Shown piece after piece: positions 46,317 to 60,600 of a stretch of DNA of 64,000 nt (positions are counted from its first letter, which is position 1; each line of letters opens with the position of its first letter). Origin of the DNA: Nocardia yamanashiensis NBRC 100130 (lineage in GTDB: Bacteria > Actinomycetota > Actinomycetes > Mycobacteriales > Mycobacteriaceae); assembly GCF_001613325.1 (NCBI RefSeq), contig NZ_BDCD01000005.1:124001-188000 (forward strand). The letters run 5' to 3'. Both the position numbers and the translations under genes were made by a program. The notes below the pieces were generated by a model. The model saw only the letters and a list, made by a program, of their open reading frames with translations. It did no database searches and had not been told where the DNA came from.

Positions 46317-46652
46317 ATGGCAGATCGCGTACTCCGTGGCAGTCGTCTCGGAGCGGTGAGCTACGAGACCGACCGCGACCACGACCTCGCGCCGCGTCGG
46401 ATGGCGAAGTACCGCACCGAGAACGGTGAGGAATTCGACGTTCCCTTCGCCGATGACGCCGAGATCCCCCCGACCTGGCTGTGCCGCAACGGCCAGGAGG
46501 GCATCCTGCTCGAGGGCACCACGCAGGAGCCCAAGAAGGTGAAGCCGCCGCGTACCCACTGGGACATGCTGCTCGAGCGCCGCAGCAAGGAGGAGCTCGA
46601 GGAGCTGCTCCAGGAGCGGATGGATCTGATCAAGAGCCGCCGCCGGGGCTAG
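46317..46652 (+). CDS. rbpA: RNA polymerase-binding protein RbpA
   Basis: Actinobacterial transcription factor of 111 residues that binds the primary sigma factor and RNA polymerase beta prime and stabilises open complexes. The N-terminal tail MADRVLRGSRLGAVSYETDR and the core KYRTENGEEFDVPF are diagnostic; PPTWLCRNG lies in the core domain; the C-terminal sigma-interacting helix is HWDMLLERRSKEELEELL. A full-length, normal copy. A strong hairpin follows, shared with the convergent ABC permease gene. Confidence 0.97.
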   Translation: MADRVLRGSRLGAVSYETDRDHDLAPRRMAKYRTENGEEFDVPFADDAEIPPTWLCRNGQEGILLEGTTQEPKKVKPPRTHWDMLLERRSKEELEELLQERMDLIKSRRRG

Positions 46653-46665
46653 AGACCCCGAAGAC

Positions 46666-46728
46666 GAGAAAGGCCCCCTCTCCCGAGCCGGAGAAAGGCC
46701 CCCTCTCCCGAGCCGGAGAGGGGGCCTT
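46666..46728. terminator. Terminator with tandemly duplicated left arm
   Basis: A 25-bp unit (starting GAGAAAGGCCCCCTCTCCCG) occurs twice in tandem at 46666-46690 and 46691-46715. The second copy's AAGGCCCCCTCTCC pairs with GGAGAGGGGGCCTT (46715-46728) through a 6-base loop; the first copy could pair with the same right arm. The element separates convergent rbpA and the ABC permease gene. Confidence 0.85.
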
Positions 46729-46751
46729 CTGCTGTGTCGATCAGTCCCGGG

Positions 46752-47614
46752 TCAGTGGCTGGCGACCTTGCGGTACTGCAGCAGCGCCAGCGGCACCGCG
46801 ACGGCCAGGATGCCCAGCGAGCACATGACCGAGTACCCCACGCAATGCTCGGCGGGCCAGCCGTCGGCGGGCACGAAGGTGGGCGGAGAGCCGTTGTCGA
46901 ACAGCTTGCGCCCGGCCGCCGACACCGCGGTGATCGGATTCCATTCCGCCACCGTGCGCAGCGGACCCGGCAGTGACTCTCCCGAGATGAACGCCGAGGA
47001 GATGAAGGTGAGCGGGAACAACCAGATCAAGCCCGCGCTCTGCGCGACTTCCACGCTCGGCGACATGAGCCCGGTGATGGCGCCCACCCACGACATAGCG
47101 AAGGCGAACAGCAGGATCACCGCGAAAGCCAGGACGGCATCGGCGATTCCGCCGTTGATCCGCCACCCCACCACATACCCGCAGCCCACCATGACGCTGA
47201 GCGCCAGGATATTGACCACGGTGTCCGACAGCGTGCGGCCCATCAGCACCGCCAGCCGCGACATCGGCAGCGTCCGCATCCGGTCGATCATGCCCTTGTG
47301 CAGATCGTTGGCCAGGCCGACGGTGGTGAAGGCGGCGTTGAAAGCGACTGTCTGGGTGAAGATTCCGGCGAGCAGGAACTCCCGGTACTGGCTGCCGCCC
47401 AGCGACGCCCCGAAGACGTAGGCGAACAGGAACACGAACATCAGCGGCTGGATGGTCGCGGTCACCAGCAGAGTCGGCACCCGCAGGATGGTCAGCAGAT
47501 TGCGGTAGGCGACGGTGGCGCTGTCGCGAAAGACCCGCGGCAGCAACATGAGTGGTCCGGACGCGCCAGGTCTCCCCGTCGCGGCCGGGGCCGGCGGGGT
47601 GGCGTTTGCGGTGG

Positions 47615-47618
<4 letters not shown>
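46752..47618 (-). CDS. ABC-2 type permease, DrrB-like
   Basis: Membrane subunit of 288 residues with six hydrophobic segments. Features of DrrB-type exporters: TIQPLMFVFLFAYVFG, GLANDLHKGMIDRMRTLPMSRLAVLMGRTLSD and SSAFISGESLPGPLRTVAEWNPIT. The most likely start is TTG 47618, whose bases overlap the ATPase stop (TTGA). With the ATPase upstream it forms a two-gene exporter, probably for the NRPS product and self-protection. Confidence 0.92.
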
Positions 47619-48603
<985 letters not shown>

Positions 48604-48607
<4 letters not shown>

Positions 48608-51600
48608 CGGGTTTCCTCCCGTCCGGCGCGAGCGGCCAGCTCCGCCAGGTGATCCCGCAGTACCGGTCCGATGACGGACAGCGCTTCGGGGGTGGTCATT
48701 CCGGAATGCCGGCAGCGCACCTTCTGGTCGTGCACCGTGCCGGTGACGTACGGCTCCCACGCGGACGCGCAGCGCTCGGGGTCGGCCAGGTTGATCTCGT
48801 CGTCGGCGGCGGTGAAGAAGAGCAGATCGCCGTCGAAGACGCGGGGCCGGAAGCCGTGCGCCTGTACCGCGCCGTTGGTGTAGCCGGTGTAGAGCCGTTC
48901 CAGGTGCTCGACGGTGAGCGCGGCGAACGGGCCGGGGCGGCTGCGCAGCAGTTCGGCCGCCTCGTGCAGGTTCATCCGCGGGTCCACGTCGGTATCGCCG
49001 CCGAGCAGGTCGGAGCCGAATTCGCCGATGATGTCGGCCACCGACGGGACGGCGCTCTCGAGCCAGCGGTCCGAGAGCTGGTAGCTGTCCATCAGCCCGA
49101 GCAGCGCCACTTCGTCGCCGCCGGCCTGCAACTGCACCGCGACCTCGTGGGCGATGAGCCCGCCCAGCGACCAGCCCAGCACATGGTAGGGGCCGTGCGG
49201 CTGCACCTCTTTCATGTGCGCCACATAGTATTTCGCGGCTTCGGTGATGGTCGGATGGCTTTCCTCGCCGCACACGTGCGGCGCCTGCAGCCCGTACACC
49301 GGCCGCTCGTGCGGCAGGTGCGAGACCAATCCGGCGAAGCACCAGGACAATCCGATGGCCGGGTGCACGCAGAACAGCGGCGGCACCGCACCGTCGGTGA
49401 CCGGGCGCAACGGCAGCAGCGCTTCCAGGGCGGCCAGCAGCGCGGCCCCGGCATCACCGTCGGCGTCGGCGAGCCGGCGTGCGATGGCGGCCGGGGTGGA
49501 TTCGCCGAACATGGCCTGCACGGGCAGGTCGATACCGGCCGCCCGTACCTGCGAGACCACCTTGGTGGCCAGCAGCGAGTTGCCGCCGAGCTCGAAGAAA
49601 CCGTCGTCCGCGCCCACCGATTCGATGCCCAGCACGTCGGCGAACGCCGCGCAGAGGGCTTCTTCGGTCGGAGTGGACGGCGCCCGGTAGCCCTCGCGGG
49701 CGGCGAACACCGGTTCCGGCAGGGCTTTGCGATCGAGTTTGCCGACCGGGGACAGCGGGATCCGGTCCAGCAGCATGATCGATTGCGGGACCATGTAGTT
49801 GGGCACCAGCTCGGCCACGTGCGCGGTCAGTTCGGCCACGGTCGGCGCGGTCCCGTTGCGCGGCTTGACATACGACACCAGCGCGGTGGAGCCGGCCGGG
49901 GTGCGATGGCCGATGGTGGTGGCGAATTCCACCGCCGCGTGCCGGGCCAGCGCGGCGTCGATCTCGCCGAGCTCGATGCGGAAGCCGCGGATCTTCACCT
50001 GATGGTCGGTGCGTCCCACGTACTCCATATCCCGTGCGCGCCCGCCCTTTTCGAGCCAGCGCACCAGGTCGCCGGTGCGGTACATGCGCTCACCGGGTTT
50101 GCCGAACGGGTTGGCCACGAACCGCTGGGCGGTGAGCCCGGGCCGGCGCAGGTAGCCGCGGGCCAGGGCCGCGCCCGCCAGGTGCAGTTCGCCGGTGACG
50201 CCGCCGGGCGCCGGGTGCAGGCGCGCGTCCAGCACGCTGGCCCCGACCCCGCGGATAGGTCCGCCGATGGTGATCTGCCCGCCGGGCGTCATGGGCTGCG
50301 AGATCACCGTGACGATGGTGGTCTCGGTGGGCCCGTACACGTTGTAGAGCTTGCGCCCGGGCGCCCAGCGGGTGACCAGGTCCGGCGGCAGCGCTTCGCC
50401 GCCGACGAGCACGTGCCGCAGCGCGGTGACGCCGGTGGGATCGACGGTGCCCAGGGCGGAGGTGGTGATGAAGGCGTGCGTGATGCCTTCCTCCTGGAAC
50501 ACCTGCCCCAGTTCCTGTCCGCCGACCACCCCGGGCGGGGTGATGACCAGGGTCGCGGCGCCGCCGAGCGCGAGCAGCAGATCGAGCATGGCGGCGTCGA
50601 AACTCGGGGTGGCGAAGTGCAGGACGCGGCAGCCGGGCCGCACGTCGAAGCGCTGCGCGGTTTCGGCGGCGAAGTTGGACAGGCCGCCGTGGGTGACGAC
50701 CACGCCCTTGGGGATGCCGGTGGAGCCGGAGGTGTAGATGACGTAGGCGGGGTTGTCCATGCGCAGGGCGCTGGTCCGCTCGTCGTCGGTGATGGGGGCG
50801 TCGGAGGTGGTGAGCACGCGCCGCCGGAAGGAGGGCGCGTCCAGCACGGTCCAGTTGGCGCCGTCGGGCATGCGTTCGCGGTGCGCGGACAGGGTGATGC
50901 CCACGGCCGCACCGGAATCCAGCAGCATATGGCTGATGCGCTGTTCCGGATAGTTGGGGTCGACCGGCACGAACGCGGCGCCGGCCTTGGCGATGGCCAG
51001 CATGACCGCGACCGATTCGGCCGAGCGCGGAATGCCCATGGCGACCAGCACTTCCGGGCCCACCCCGTAGCCGATGAGGACGCGGGCGAGGCGGTTGGTC
51101 CAGCGGTCCAGGGCGTCGTAGGAGATCTGGGTGCCCGCCGCCCGCACCGCGATGGCGGTCCGGTTGAGGTTGGCGGCGGCCTCGAACACCTCCGGGAAGG
51201 TGATGGGCAGGCCGGCTTCGGCGCCGCGCACGGGCGCCAGCGCCGACCATTCGGCCTCGTCCAGGAGTTCCAGATCCCCTACGGCGGTGGCCGGATTCGC
51301 CGCGGCCGCGCCGAGCAGGCGCACGAACCGTTGCGCCAGGCGCTGCGCGGTGACCGCTTCGAACAGGTCCGAGGCGTAGTTGACCGACACGGTGATGCCG
51401 TCGGGTTCGCGCCGCTGCGTCCAGGATTCGGTGAGGGTGAACTGCAGATCGAATTTGGCGATGCCCGGGTCGGCGTCGTCGGCTTCGATGCGCATGCCCG
51501 GCAGCTCCAGTACCCGTACGGGCTGGTTCTGCACCGACAGCATGACCTGGAACATCGGGTGATGTGCTTGCGAGCGGGCCGGATTGAGCACCTCGACGAG

Positions 51601-54600
51601 CCGTTCGAACGGCACGTCGGCGTGCGCGAAGGCTTCCAGGTCGGTGTCGCGGACCGCGCGCAGCAGGTCGGCGAATCCGGCGCCGCCGTCGACGTCGGTG
51701 CGCAGCACCAGGGTGCCGACGAACATGCCGATCATGCGGTCGAGCGCGGGGTGCCCGCGTCCGGCGATCGGGGTGCCGACGGTGATGTCGTCCCCGGCGG
51801 TCAGCCGGTGCAACAGTGCCACCAGTGCCGCGTGCAGCACCATGAACATGGTGACGCCGTGTTCGGCTGCCAGGGCCTGCAATTCGCGGTGGGTGAAGGC
51901 GTCGATCTTGCATTCGACGGTGCCGCCGCGATAGCTGGGCACCGGCGGGCGCGGCCGGTCGGCGGGCACCGCGAGCAGTTCCGGGATGCCGTCGAGGGCG
52001 CGCCGCCAGTAGTCGAGCTGGCGGCTGATCACCGATTCGGGATCGTCCTCGCGGCCCAGCACATCCTGTTGCCACAGCGTGTAATCGGCGTACTGGATGG
52101 GCAGGGCGGGCCACTGCGGTTCCTGGCCGGCGGTGTGGGCCCGGTAGGCGGCGGCCACATCGGCGGCCAGGGGTTGCAGCGACCAGCCGTCCATGGCGAT
52201 GTGGTGCACGACCAGCACCAGCACGTGCTCGTCCGCGCCGGTGCCGGTCAGGCGCAGCAGCGCGGCCCGCAACGGCACCTGGTTGGCCAGGTCGAATCCG
52301 GCCGCGGCGGTGCGGCGGATCTCCGCGGGCACCTGGGCGGCGTCGACGGTGCGGACCGGCAGCCCGATGGCGGCCTCGTCGGCGTCGAGGATGCGCTGGC
52401 AGGGTTCGCCGTCGAGTTCGGGGAACACGGTGCGCAGCGTCTCGTGCCGGGCTTGCACCGCATGCAAGGTCGCACGCAATGCCTGCACGTCGAGTTTGCC
52501 GCGCAGCCGCAGCGCCACCGGAATGTTGTACGCGCCCAACGCTTCCCCGTGGTCGCCGGAGGCGTTGAACTTCTCCAGGAACCACAGCCGGCGCTGGGCG
52601 GCCGAGAGCGGAATGCGCTGCGGCCGGGTACGTTTGCGCGGTTCGGGCAGCAGATCCCCCGAGGGCGTCCCGGCGTCGAGCTGCGCGGCCAGTCCGGCCA
52701 CGGTCGGCGCGGCGAACACCGCCCGCACCTCCAGCCGTACCCCGGTCGCGGCGGCCAGGCGCGCCACCAATTGGGTGGCGAGCAGCGAGTTTCCGCCGAC
52801 CTCGAAGAAGCTGTCGTCGGCGCCGAGCGCTTCGGCCCCGACCAGATCGCCCATCACCTCGGCGACGAGCCGCTCGGTGTCGGTCTCGGGGTCACGTGAC
52901 ACCACGGCCACCACGGCCTGGGGTTCGGGCAGCGCGTCGCGGTCGAGTTTGCCGACCGGGGTGAGCGGGATCCGGTCGAGCAGGGTCAGGCTGCTCGGCA
53001 CCATATGCGCCGGAAGGTGTTCGGCGCAGTGCGCGCGCAGTTCCTCGAGATCGAGCGCCGCCGCTGCGTGCCCGTCCCGTCCGGCCGCGGCCCCGCTGAT
53101 CGCGGGCAGCCCGTGGGCGGGGGTGTGGGTGCCCCGTCCCGTCTCCGCGACCGTGGCGAGGTCCGCCGCGACCGGCAGCACATAGGACACGATGCGGCGG
53201 ACGCCCGCGATCTCGCGGACCTCGGTGTGCGCGAAGCGGATCGCGGGGTGCGCGGTGAGCACGGCGTCGATCTCGCCGAGTTCGATCCGGAATCCGCGCA
53301 CCTTGACCTGGTGGTCGCTGCGCCCCAAGTACACCAGTTCCCCGTCGGCGGTCCAGCGCACCACGTCGCCGGTGCGGTACATGCGGGTGCCTTCGGGTCC
53401 GTGCGGGTCGGCGACGAACCGGGTGGCGGTGAGCCCGAGCCGGTCGAAATACCCACGCGCGGAACCCTGTCCGCCCAGGTACAGCTCACCGGGCACGCCG
53501 ACCGGGACCGGGTGCAGGCGTTCGTCGAGCACCAGGGCCCGCGCGCCGCGCACCAGGTTGCCGATGGTGACGGTCTCGCCGGGGATCATCGGCCCGGCGA
53601 TGGTGATGACCACGGTGGTCTCGGTGGGCCCGTACCCGTTGAACATCATGCGCCCGGGCGCCCAGCGCGCCACCAGTTCCGGCCCGCATGCCTCGCCGCC
53701 GACCATGACGGCCCGCAGGTTGGGCAGCGCCCACCGCTCGCGGTCGATGGTGGCCAGCGCGGCCGGGGTCATGAAGGTGTGGCTGACCTCTTCGCGATCC
53801 ATCAGCTCGGCCAGTTCGTCGCCGCCGTAGATGTGCGGCGGCACGATCACCATGGTGGCTCCGGAGCCGACCGCCAGCAGCAGGTCGAACACGGCGGCGT
53901 CGAAACTGGGCGAGGAGAAGTGCATGGTGCGCGATTCGCGATCGACCCGCATCCGCTCGCGGATCTCGTCGGCGAAATTGGACAGGCCGCCGTGAGTCAC
54001 GGCCACGCCCTTGGGTTTTCCGGTGGAGCCGGAGGTGTAGATGACGTAGGCCAGGTCGGCGGTCCACAGGGTGGTGGTGCGGTCGGCGTCGGTGACGGCG
54101 CCGTCGTCGTGGGCTTCGAGTTCGTCGAGCAGTTCGGCGTCGTCGAGCAGCAGCCATTCGATGGCATGGTCGCCGCCGGCCTGGTACAGCCGGTCGGCGT
54201 GCCCGGTGAGGCTGACCCCGACCCGGCAGCCGGAGTCGGTGAGCATGTGCCGCACCCGATCCGCCGGATAGTTGGGGTCGACGGGCACGTACGCCGCGCC
54301 CGCCTTGGCGACGGCCAGTACGGCCAGCACCGATTCCACCGACCGGGTCAGTCCCAGCGCCACCCGGTCGCCCGGGCCCAGATCGCGCGAGATGAGCGCG
54401 CGGGCCAGGCGATTGGAGTAGACGTCGGCTTGCAGGTAGGTGAGTTCGGTGTCCTCGTAGCGCAGGAACACCCGGTCCGGGTTGAGGTGCGCGGTGGCCG
54501 CGAAGTAGGCGGCCAGGCTGCACTGCGGTTCGGGCGCGGGTCCCCAGGCGGGGGTGAGCAGTTCGCGTTCGATCTCGGTGCGGGCGTCGATATCGCGCAC

Positions 54601-57600
54601 CTTGATCCGCGGATCGGCGGTGACGGCGTCGAACACCCGGACCAGGCGATCGGCGAGGGTGCTGACGGTCTGCTGCTCGAACAGTTCGGCGGCGTAGACG
54701 AATTCGTAGATCCGGTCCTCGTCGTCGGCGCCGGGCAGCACCCGCAGTTCGAGGTCGAACTTGGCGAGCGCGATATCGAGTTCCTCGGCGGCCAGGCCCA
54801 GGCCCAGCAGTTGCAGCGCGGGTGCGGGTTCCTGCACGGTCAGCGCGACCTGCAGGGCCGGGCGCAGCCCGCCGGCGCCGCCGCCGATCTCCTCCACGAT
54901 GCGTTCGAACGGCACCTCGGCGTGCGCGAGCGCGGCCAGTTCGGTATCGCGGTCGGCTTGCAGCAGTTCGGCGAAGCTGCGGTCGGGGTCGACGTCCGAG
55001 CGCAGCACCAGGGTGTTGACGAACATGCCGACGAGCTCTTCCAGGCGCGTGTCGGTGCGCCCGGCGACGGGGGTGCCGATGACGATGTCGCGGCCGCCGG
55101 TGACCACCCGCAGCAGTACGGCCATGGTGGAGCGCAGCACCATGAACAGCGAGACGCCGTGGGCGCGCGCCACTTCGGCGAGTCGCCGCTGCACGTCTTC
55201 GGGGACTTCGAAGCGCACCGCGCCGGCCCGCTGGGTGGGTTCGGCCGGGCGGGCCCGGTCGTAGGGCAGCGGCATTTCCTCGGGCAGGTCGGCGAGCGCG
55301 GTCCGCCAGTAGGCGAGCTGGATGGCGGCGGCGCTGTCGGGATCGCCTTCCTGGCCCAGGCATTCGCGCTGCCACAGGCTGAAGTCGGCGTACTGCACCG
55401 GCAGTGGCGTCCAAGCGGGTGCGACGCCGCCGTGCCGGGCGGTGTAGGCGACGGCGAGGTCGCGGGTGAGCGGGCCGAGGGACCAGCCGTCGGCGGCGAT
55501 GTGATGCAGCACGATGCCGAGCAGGTGACGGCGATTGCCGGTGCGCAGCAACGTCATTCGCAGCGGGATCTCGTGCGCCAGGTCGAAGCCGCGCCGGGCC
55601 AGCGATCGCAGCGCCTTGCGCGCGCCGACATCGTCGGTCTCGACGGCTTCCAGTACCGGCAGGCAGCGCGCGGTGTCCAGGACCTTCTGGTAGGCGCCGT
55701 GTTCGTCTTCGGGGAAGACGGTGCGCAGTACCTCGTGCCGTTCCACCACGTCACCGAGGGCGGCGCGGAGGGCGGGCAGGTCCGGATCGCCGTCGATCCG
55801 AAGCACGAAAGCGATGTTGTAGGCGCTCGATTCCGGGGAGAATCGATTGAGGAACCACAGTCGCTGCTGCGGCAGCGACAGTGGCACGCGCTCCGGACGC
55901 GGGGTGTGCACAGCCAGCGCCGCCCGCTGCGTCCGGGGCGCTTCCGCCAGCCGGGCCGCCACGCCCGCCACGGTGGGGGCTTCGAAGATGGCGCGCACCG
56001 GCAGTTCCACCCCGAATTCGGCGTGCAGGGCGGCGGTGAGCCGGGTGGCCAGCAGCGAGTTGCCGCCGATCTCGAAGAAATTGTCCTCCGCGCCGTGCAC
56101 GGGTGCGCCGAGCACGGTGCCGAATACCTGCGCGACCTGCTGCTCCATTTCGGTTTCGGGGGCGCGGGAGGGGGCCGCGGCCACGAAATCCGGTGCGGGC
56201 AGGGCTTTGCGGTCGAGTTTGCCGGACGGGGTGACCGGCAGCGTCTCGAGCACGGTGACCGCCGAGGGCACCATGTAGCCGGGCAGCCGGCCGCGCGCGG
56301 TGTCCAGGACCGCCGGGATGTCGAGGTCGGTGTCGGCGGTGAGATAGGAGACCAGGCGCGGGATGCCGCGTTCGTCGTGGTGGACGACGGTGAGCGCGAA
56401 GGTGACTCCCGGATGGTCGCGCAGCACGTGATCGATCTCGCGCAGTTCCACACGGAAACCACGGATCTTGATCTGGTCGTCGGCGCGGCCCAGGAAGCGC
56501 AGCTGCCCGACGCCGTCGGAGACCACGAGATCGCCGGTGCGGTACATGCGTTCGCCGCGGCGGCCGTGCGGGTTGGCCGGGAACTGCTGGGCGGTCAGCC
56601 CGTGCCGTCCCAGGTAGCCGCGGGCCAGGCCGGGCCCGGACAGGTACAGCTCGCCCGCCACGCCCGGCGGGACCGGGTGCAGGCGGCCGTCGAGCACGAA
56701 CAGCCGCATGCCGCGCACGGGCAGGCCGATGGGCACCGGGCGGCCGGCCACCATGGGTCCGGTGGCGGTGGCCGCGACGGTGGCCTCGGACGGGCCGTAC
56801 ATATTGTGCATGCGCCGCACCGGCATTCCGGCCGGTCGCGCCTCCGGATCGGTCCAAACGCGGACCAGGTCCTCCGGGCAGGCTTCGCCGCCGACGATGA
56901 CCGCTTCCAGGTCCGGCAGGTCCGCGGCGGGCACGGTGCCCAGCGCGGCCGGGGTGACGAAGGCATGGGTCACCCGCTCTTCACGCAGCAGCGTGGCCAG
57001 TTCGGCGCCACCGTAGATGCCGGCGGGCGCGACCACGATGGTGGCTCCGGCGGCGAAGCCGAGCAGCAGCTCCAGCACCGAGGCGTCGAAGCTGGGTGAG
57101 GAGAAGTGCAGGGTGCGTGCGGCATCGGTGACGCGGAACAGATGCATCTGCTCGTGCGCGAGGGAGGCGATGCCGGCGTTGGTGACGACGACGGCCTTGG
57201 GTTTGCCGGTGGAGCCGGAGGTGTAGATGAGGTAGGCCGGGCCGCCGGTGCGCAGCGGATGGTGCCGGTCGGTGTCGGTCACCGGGCCGTCGGTCTGCTG
57301 GGCGCATTCCGCGGCCAGGGTGTCCGAGCCGAGCAGCAGCCAGTCCACGTACGACTTGCGGTGCCGCCCACGGCTTCCGGGCCAGTCCGGCATTTCCGCG
57401 CGCCGTTCGGCATTGGTGAGCCCGAGCATGGCGCCGGAGTCGGCGAGCATGTGCGCGATGCGGTCGGCGGGATAGTCCGGGTCGATGGGCACGTAGGCGG
57501 CGCCGGTCTTGGCGACCGACCACACCGCGAGAATGCTCTCCAGGCTGCGCGGCAGCGCGATGGCGACCACGACCTCCGGGCCCGCGCCGTGTTCGATGAG

Positions 57601-60600
57601 CACGCGCGCCAACCGGTTCGAGCGTTCGTCGAGTTCCCGGTAGGTGGTGTCGTGGCCCTGGTAGCGGACCGCGACGGCGTCGGGGACGCGTTCGGCGGTG
57701 TCGGTGAGCAGGCGCGCCAGGGTGCTGGCCGATTCGGCCGGAGACCCCATGATGGGCACCAGTTTCGCGGTCTCGCGGGCGTCCAGGATGGGCAGGTCGC
57801 CCACCGGGACGGCCGGGTCGGCGACCGCGGCGGCCAGCAGCGCGGCGAAGCGGCGGGCCAGCGCCTCGACCGTGGCGTGGTCGAAAACATCGGCGGCGTA
57901 ACCGAATTCGGCGGTCAGCGGGGCGTCTTCGGCGCCGCTGCCGACGGGTTCGTGCACGGTCAGCTGGAGATCGAATTTGGCGATGTCCATGGCCATGGGC
58001 AGCACCCGCGCCGCTACGCCGGGCAGGTCGACGCGCAGTTCGGGGCTGCTGTCGTAGGACAGCATGACCTGGAACAGCGGGTGCCGGGCGGCGGAGCGTT
58101 CGGGGTTGACGACCTCGACGAGGCGTTCGAACGGGACGTCGGCATTGGCGAAGGCGTTGAGGTCGGTGTCGCGAACCTCGGCGAGCATGCGATCGAAGCC
58201 GGCGGCCGGGTCGATGCGGGTGCGCAGCACCAGGGTGTTGACGAACATGCCGACCAGATCGTCCAGCGCCGGATCGCTGCGCCCGGCGATGGGTGTGCCG
58301 ATGGCGATATCCGTCGAATTGCACAATCGCGCAAGCAGTGCCGCCAGGGCGGCGTGCAACACCATGAAGGTGCTGACGCCTCGTTCGGCGGCCAGCGCGG
58401 CCAGATCGCGCCGCAGCTGCGCCGGGATGGTGAACTCCACGCGCCCGCCGTCGGTGGAGCGCTGCCGGGGCCGCGGGCGATCGAGGGGCAGGTCCAGCTG
58501 GTCGGGCAGATCGGCCAGTGCGGCCCGCCAGTAGGCGAGCTGCCGCGAGAGCGCGCTCGCGGGATCGGCTTCGTCGCCGAGCAATTCGCGCTGCCACAGC
58601 GCGAAGTCGGCGTACTGCACCGGCAGCGGCGTCCAGTCCGGCATCTGCCCGGCCGCGCGGGCGGCGACCGCGACCATGATGTCGCGGGTCAGCGGTGCGA
58701 CCGACCAGCCGTCGCCGCTGATGTGGTGCAGCACCACCAGGAATACGTGGGTGTCCGGTCCGGTCGCGTAGAGCGCCACCCGGATCGGCGCTTGACTGCG
58801 CAGATCGAAGCCGTATCCGGCGAATTCGGTCACCAGCTGGTTGACGTCGGCGTCGAGCGCGTCGACCGGTTCGAGCGTCAGCGGGATCTCCGAGGCCGGA
58901 TGCACCCGCTGGCACGGCCCTTCCGGCGTGTCCGGGAAGATCGTGCGCAGGCTCTCGTGCCGCTCCAGCACATCGATGAGCCCCGCGCGCAGGGCCGGAA
59001 CATCCAGCGGCCCGGTCAATTCCACCGCGAGCGGCATGTTGTAGGCGGCCGCGTGCTCGGCGAACCGGTTCAGGATCCACAGCCGCTGCTGAGCCAGCGA
59101 GAGCGGCACGTGCTCCGGACGCTGTCCCGCTACGAGTTTCGGCGAGGCCGCCTCGCTCTGCGGGGATGCCAGCCGGGCGGCCAGCGCGGCCACGGTCGGC
59201 GATTCGAACAGATCCCGGATGGTCAGCGCGGCCCCGACGGCCGCGTTCACCCGCGCGATCGCCCGCGCCGCCGACAGCGAGTTACCGCCCAGGTCGAAGA
59301 AGTTGTCCGCCACCTCGATCTCGTCGACGCCCAGGACTTCCGCGAAGACCCCGATGACCTGCTGCTCCACCGCATTCCGCGGCCCCGCCTCGGCCGGTCG
59401 CGCCGGCCGCCGCACCCCGATGACCGGTTCCGGCAGGGCCTTGCGATCCACCTTGCCGTTGGCGCTGAGCGGTAGTTCGTCGAGCACCATGATCGCCGAC
59501 GGCACCATGTAGCTGGGCAGTGTGCGCCGCAGCACCGCCGTGAGTTCGGCCGCGAGTTCCGCCCGATCGGCGGCCTCGGCGGTGGTTCCTGCCACCGCGG
59601 TGCCGGTACCGCCAGAGGCGGGGGTGGCCGCAGCAGCATTGCCGCGACGTGTGATCGAACCCGCCGGTCCGTCGGCGGCACCCGCCGCGCCGATCTGCTT
59701 GCGCCCGTGCATATCCGGCGCAGCCGTGCCGATGCCGTTCGCGGTATCGGCTCCGGCCGCCACGCCGCCGGAGGGCAGGATGCCCTGCGCCGCCACGGCG
59801 TAGGCGATCAGTTCGTCGCCGCCGCGCCCGCGCCGGGCCACGCAGACCGCGCGGGTGACGCGGTCGTCGGCCAGCAGCGCGTTCTCGATTTCGCCGAGTT
59901 CGATGCGCAGGCCGCGGATCTTGACCTGGAAGTCGCTGCGGCCCAGGTATTCCAGCACGCCGGTGCGGCCGCCGCTGCGCCAGCGCACCAGGTCGCCGGT
60001 GCGGTACATGCGGGTGCCGGGGGTGAAGGGGTTGGCGACGAAACGATCGGCGGAGAGGCCGGGGCGGCCGAGGTAGCCGCGGGCGAGTTGCACGCCGGCC
60101 AGGTACAGCTCGCCGACGACGCCGGGGGCGACCGGTTGCAGGCGGGCGTCCAGGACGTAGGTGCGGGTGTTCCAGACCGGGGAGCCGATCGGGACGTCGG
60201 TGGTGCCGGGCGCGCAGTGCCAGGCGGTGACGTCGACGGCGGCTTCGGTGGGGCCGTAGAGGTTGTGCAGTTGCGGCGCTTCGGCTCCGGTGCCGAGCGC
60301 GGCGTGGAATTCGGTGACGGTGGCCGCGGGCAGGGCTTCGCCGGAGCAGAAGACGCGGGTCAGGCCGGTGCAGCCGCGCACGTCGGTGTCGGTGAGGAAG
60401 ACCGAGAGCATGGACGGCACGAAATGGGCGGTGGTGACGTTCTTCTCGGCGATGACGCGGGCCAGGTAGCTGGGGTCGCGGTGCCCGTCGGGGGCGGCGA
60501 TGACCAGGCGGGCGCCGATCTGCAAGGGCCAGAAGAATTCCCACACCGACACGTCGAAGGTGGCGGGGGTCTTCTGGAGCACGACGTCGCTGCTGTCGAG

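Noticed and set aside
48649..52899. Very long open frame (over 1400 codons) on the plus strand opposite the NRPS gene
   Set aside because: Antisense shadow of GC-rich codons; composition is low-complexity and no motif is found.
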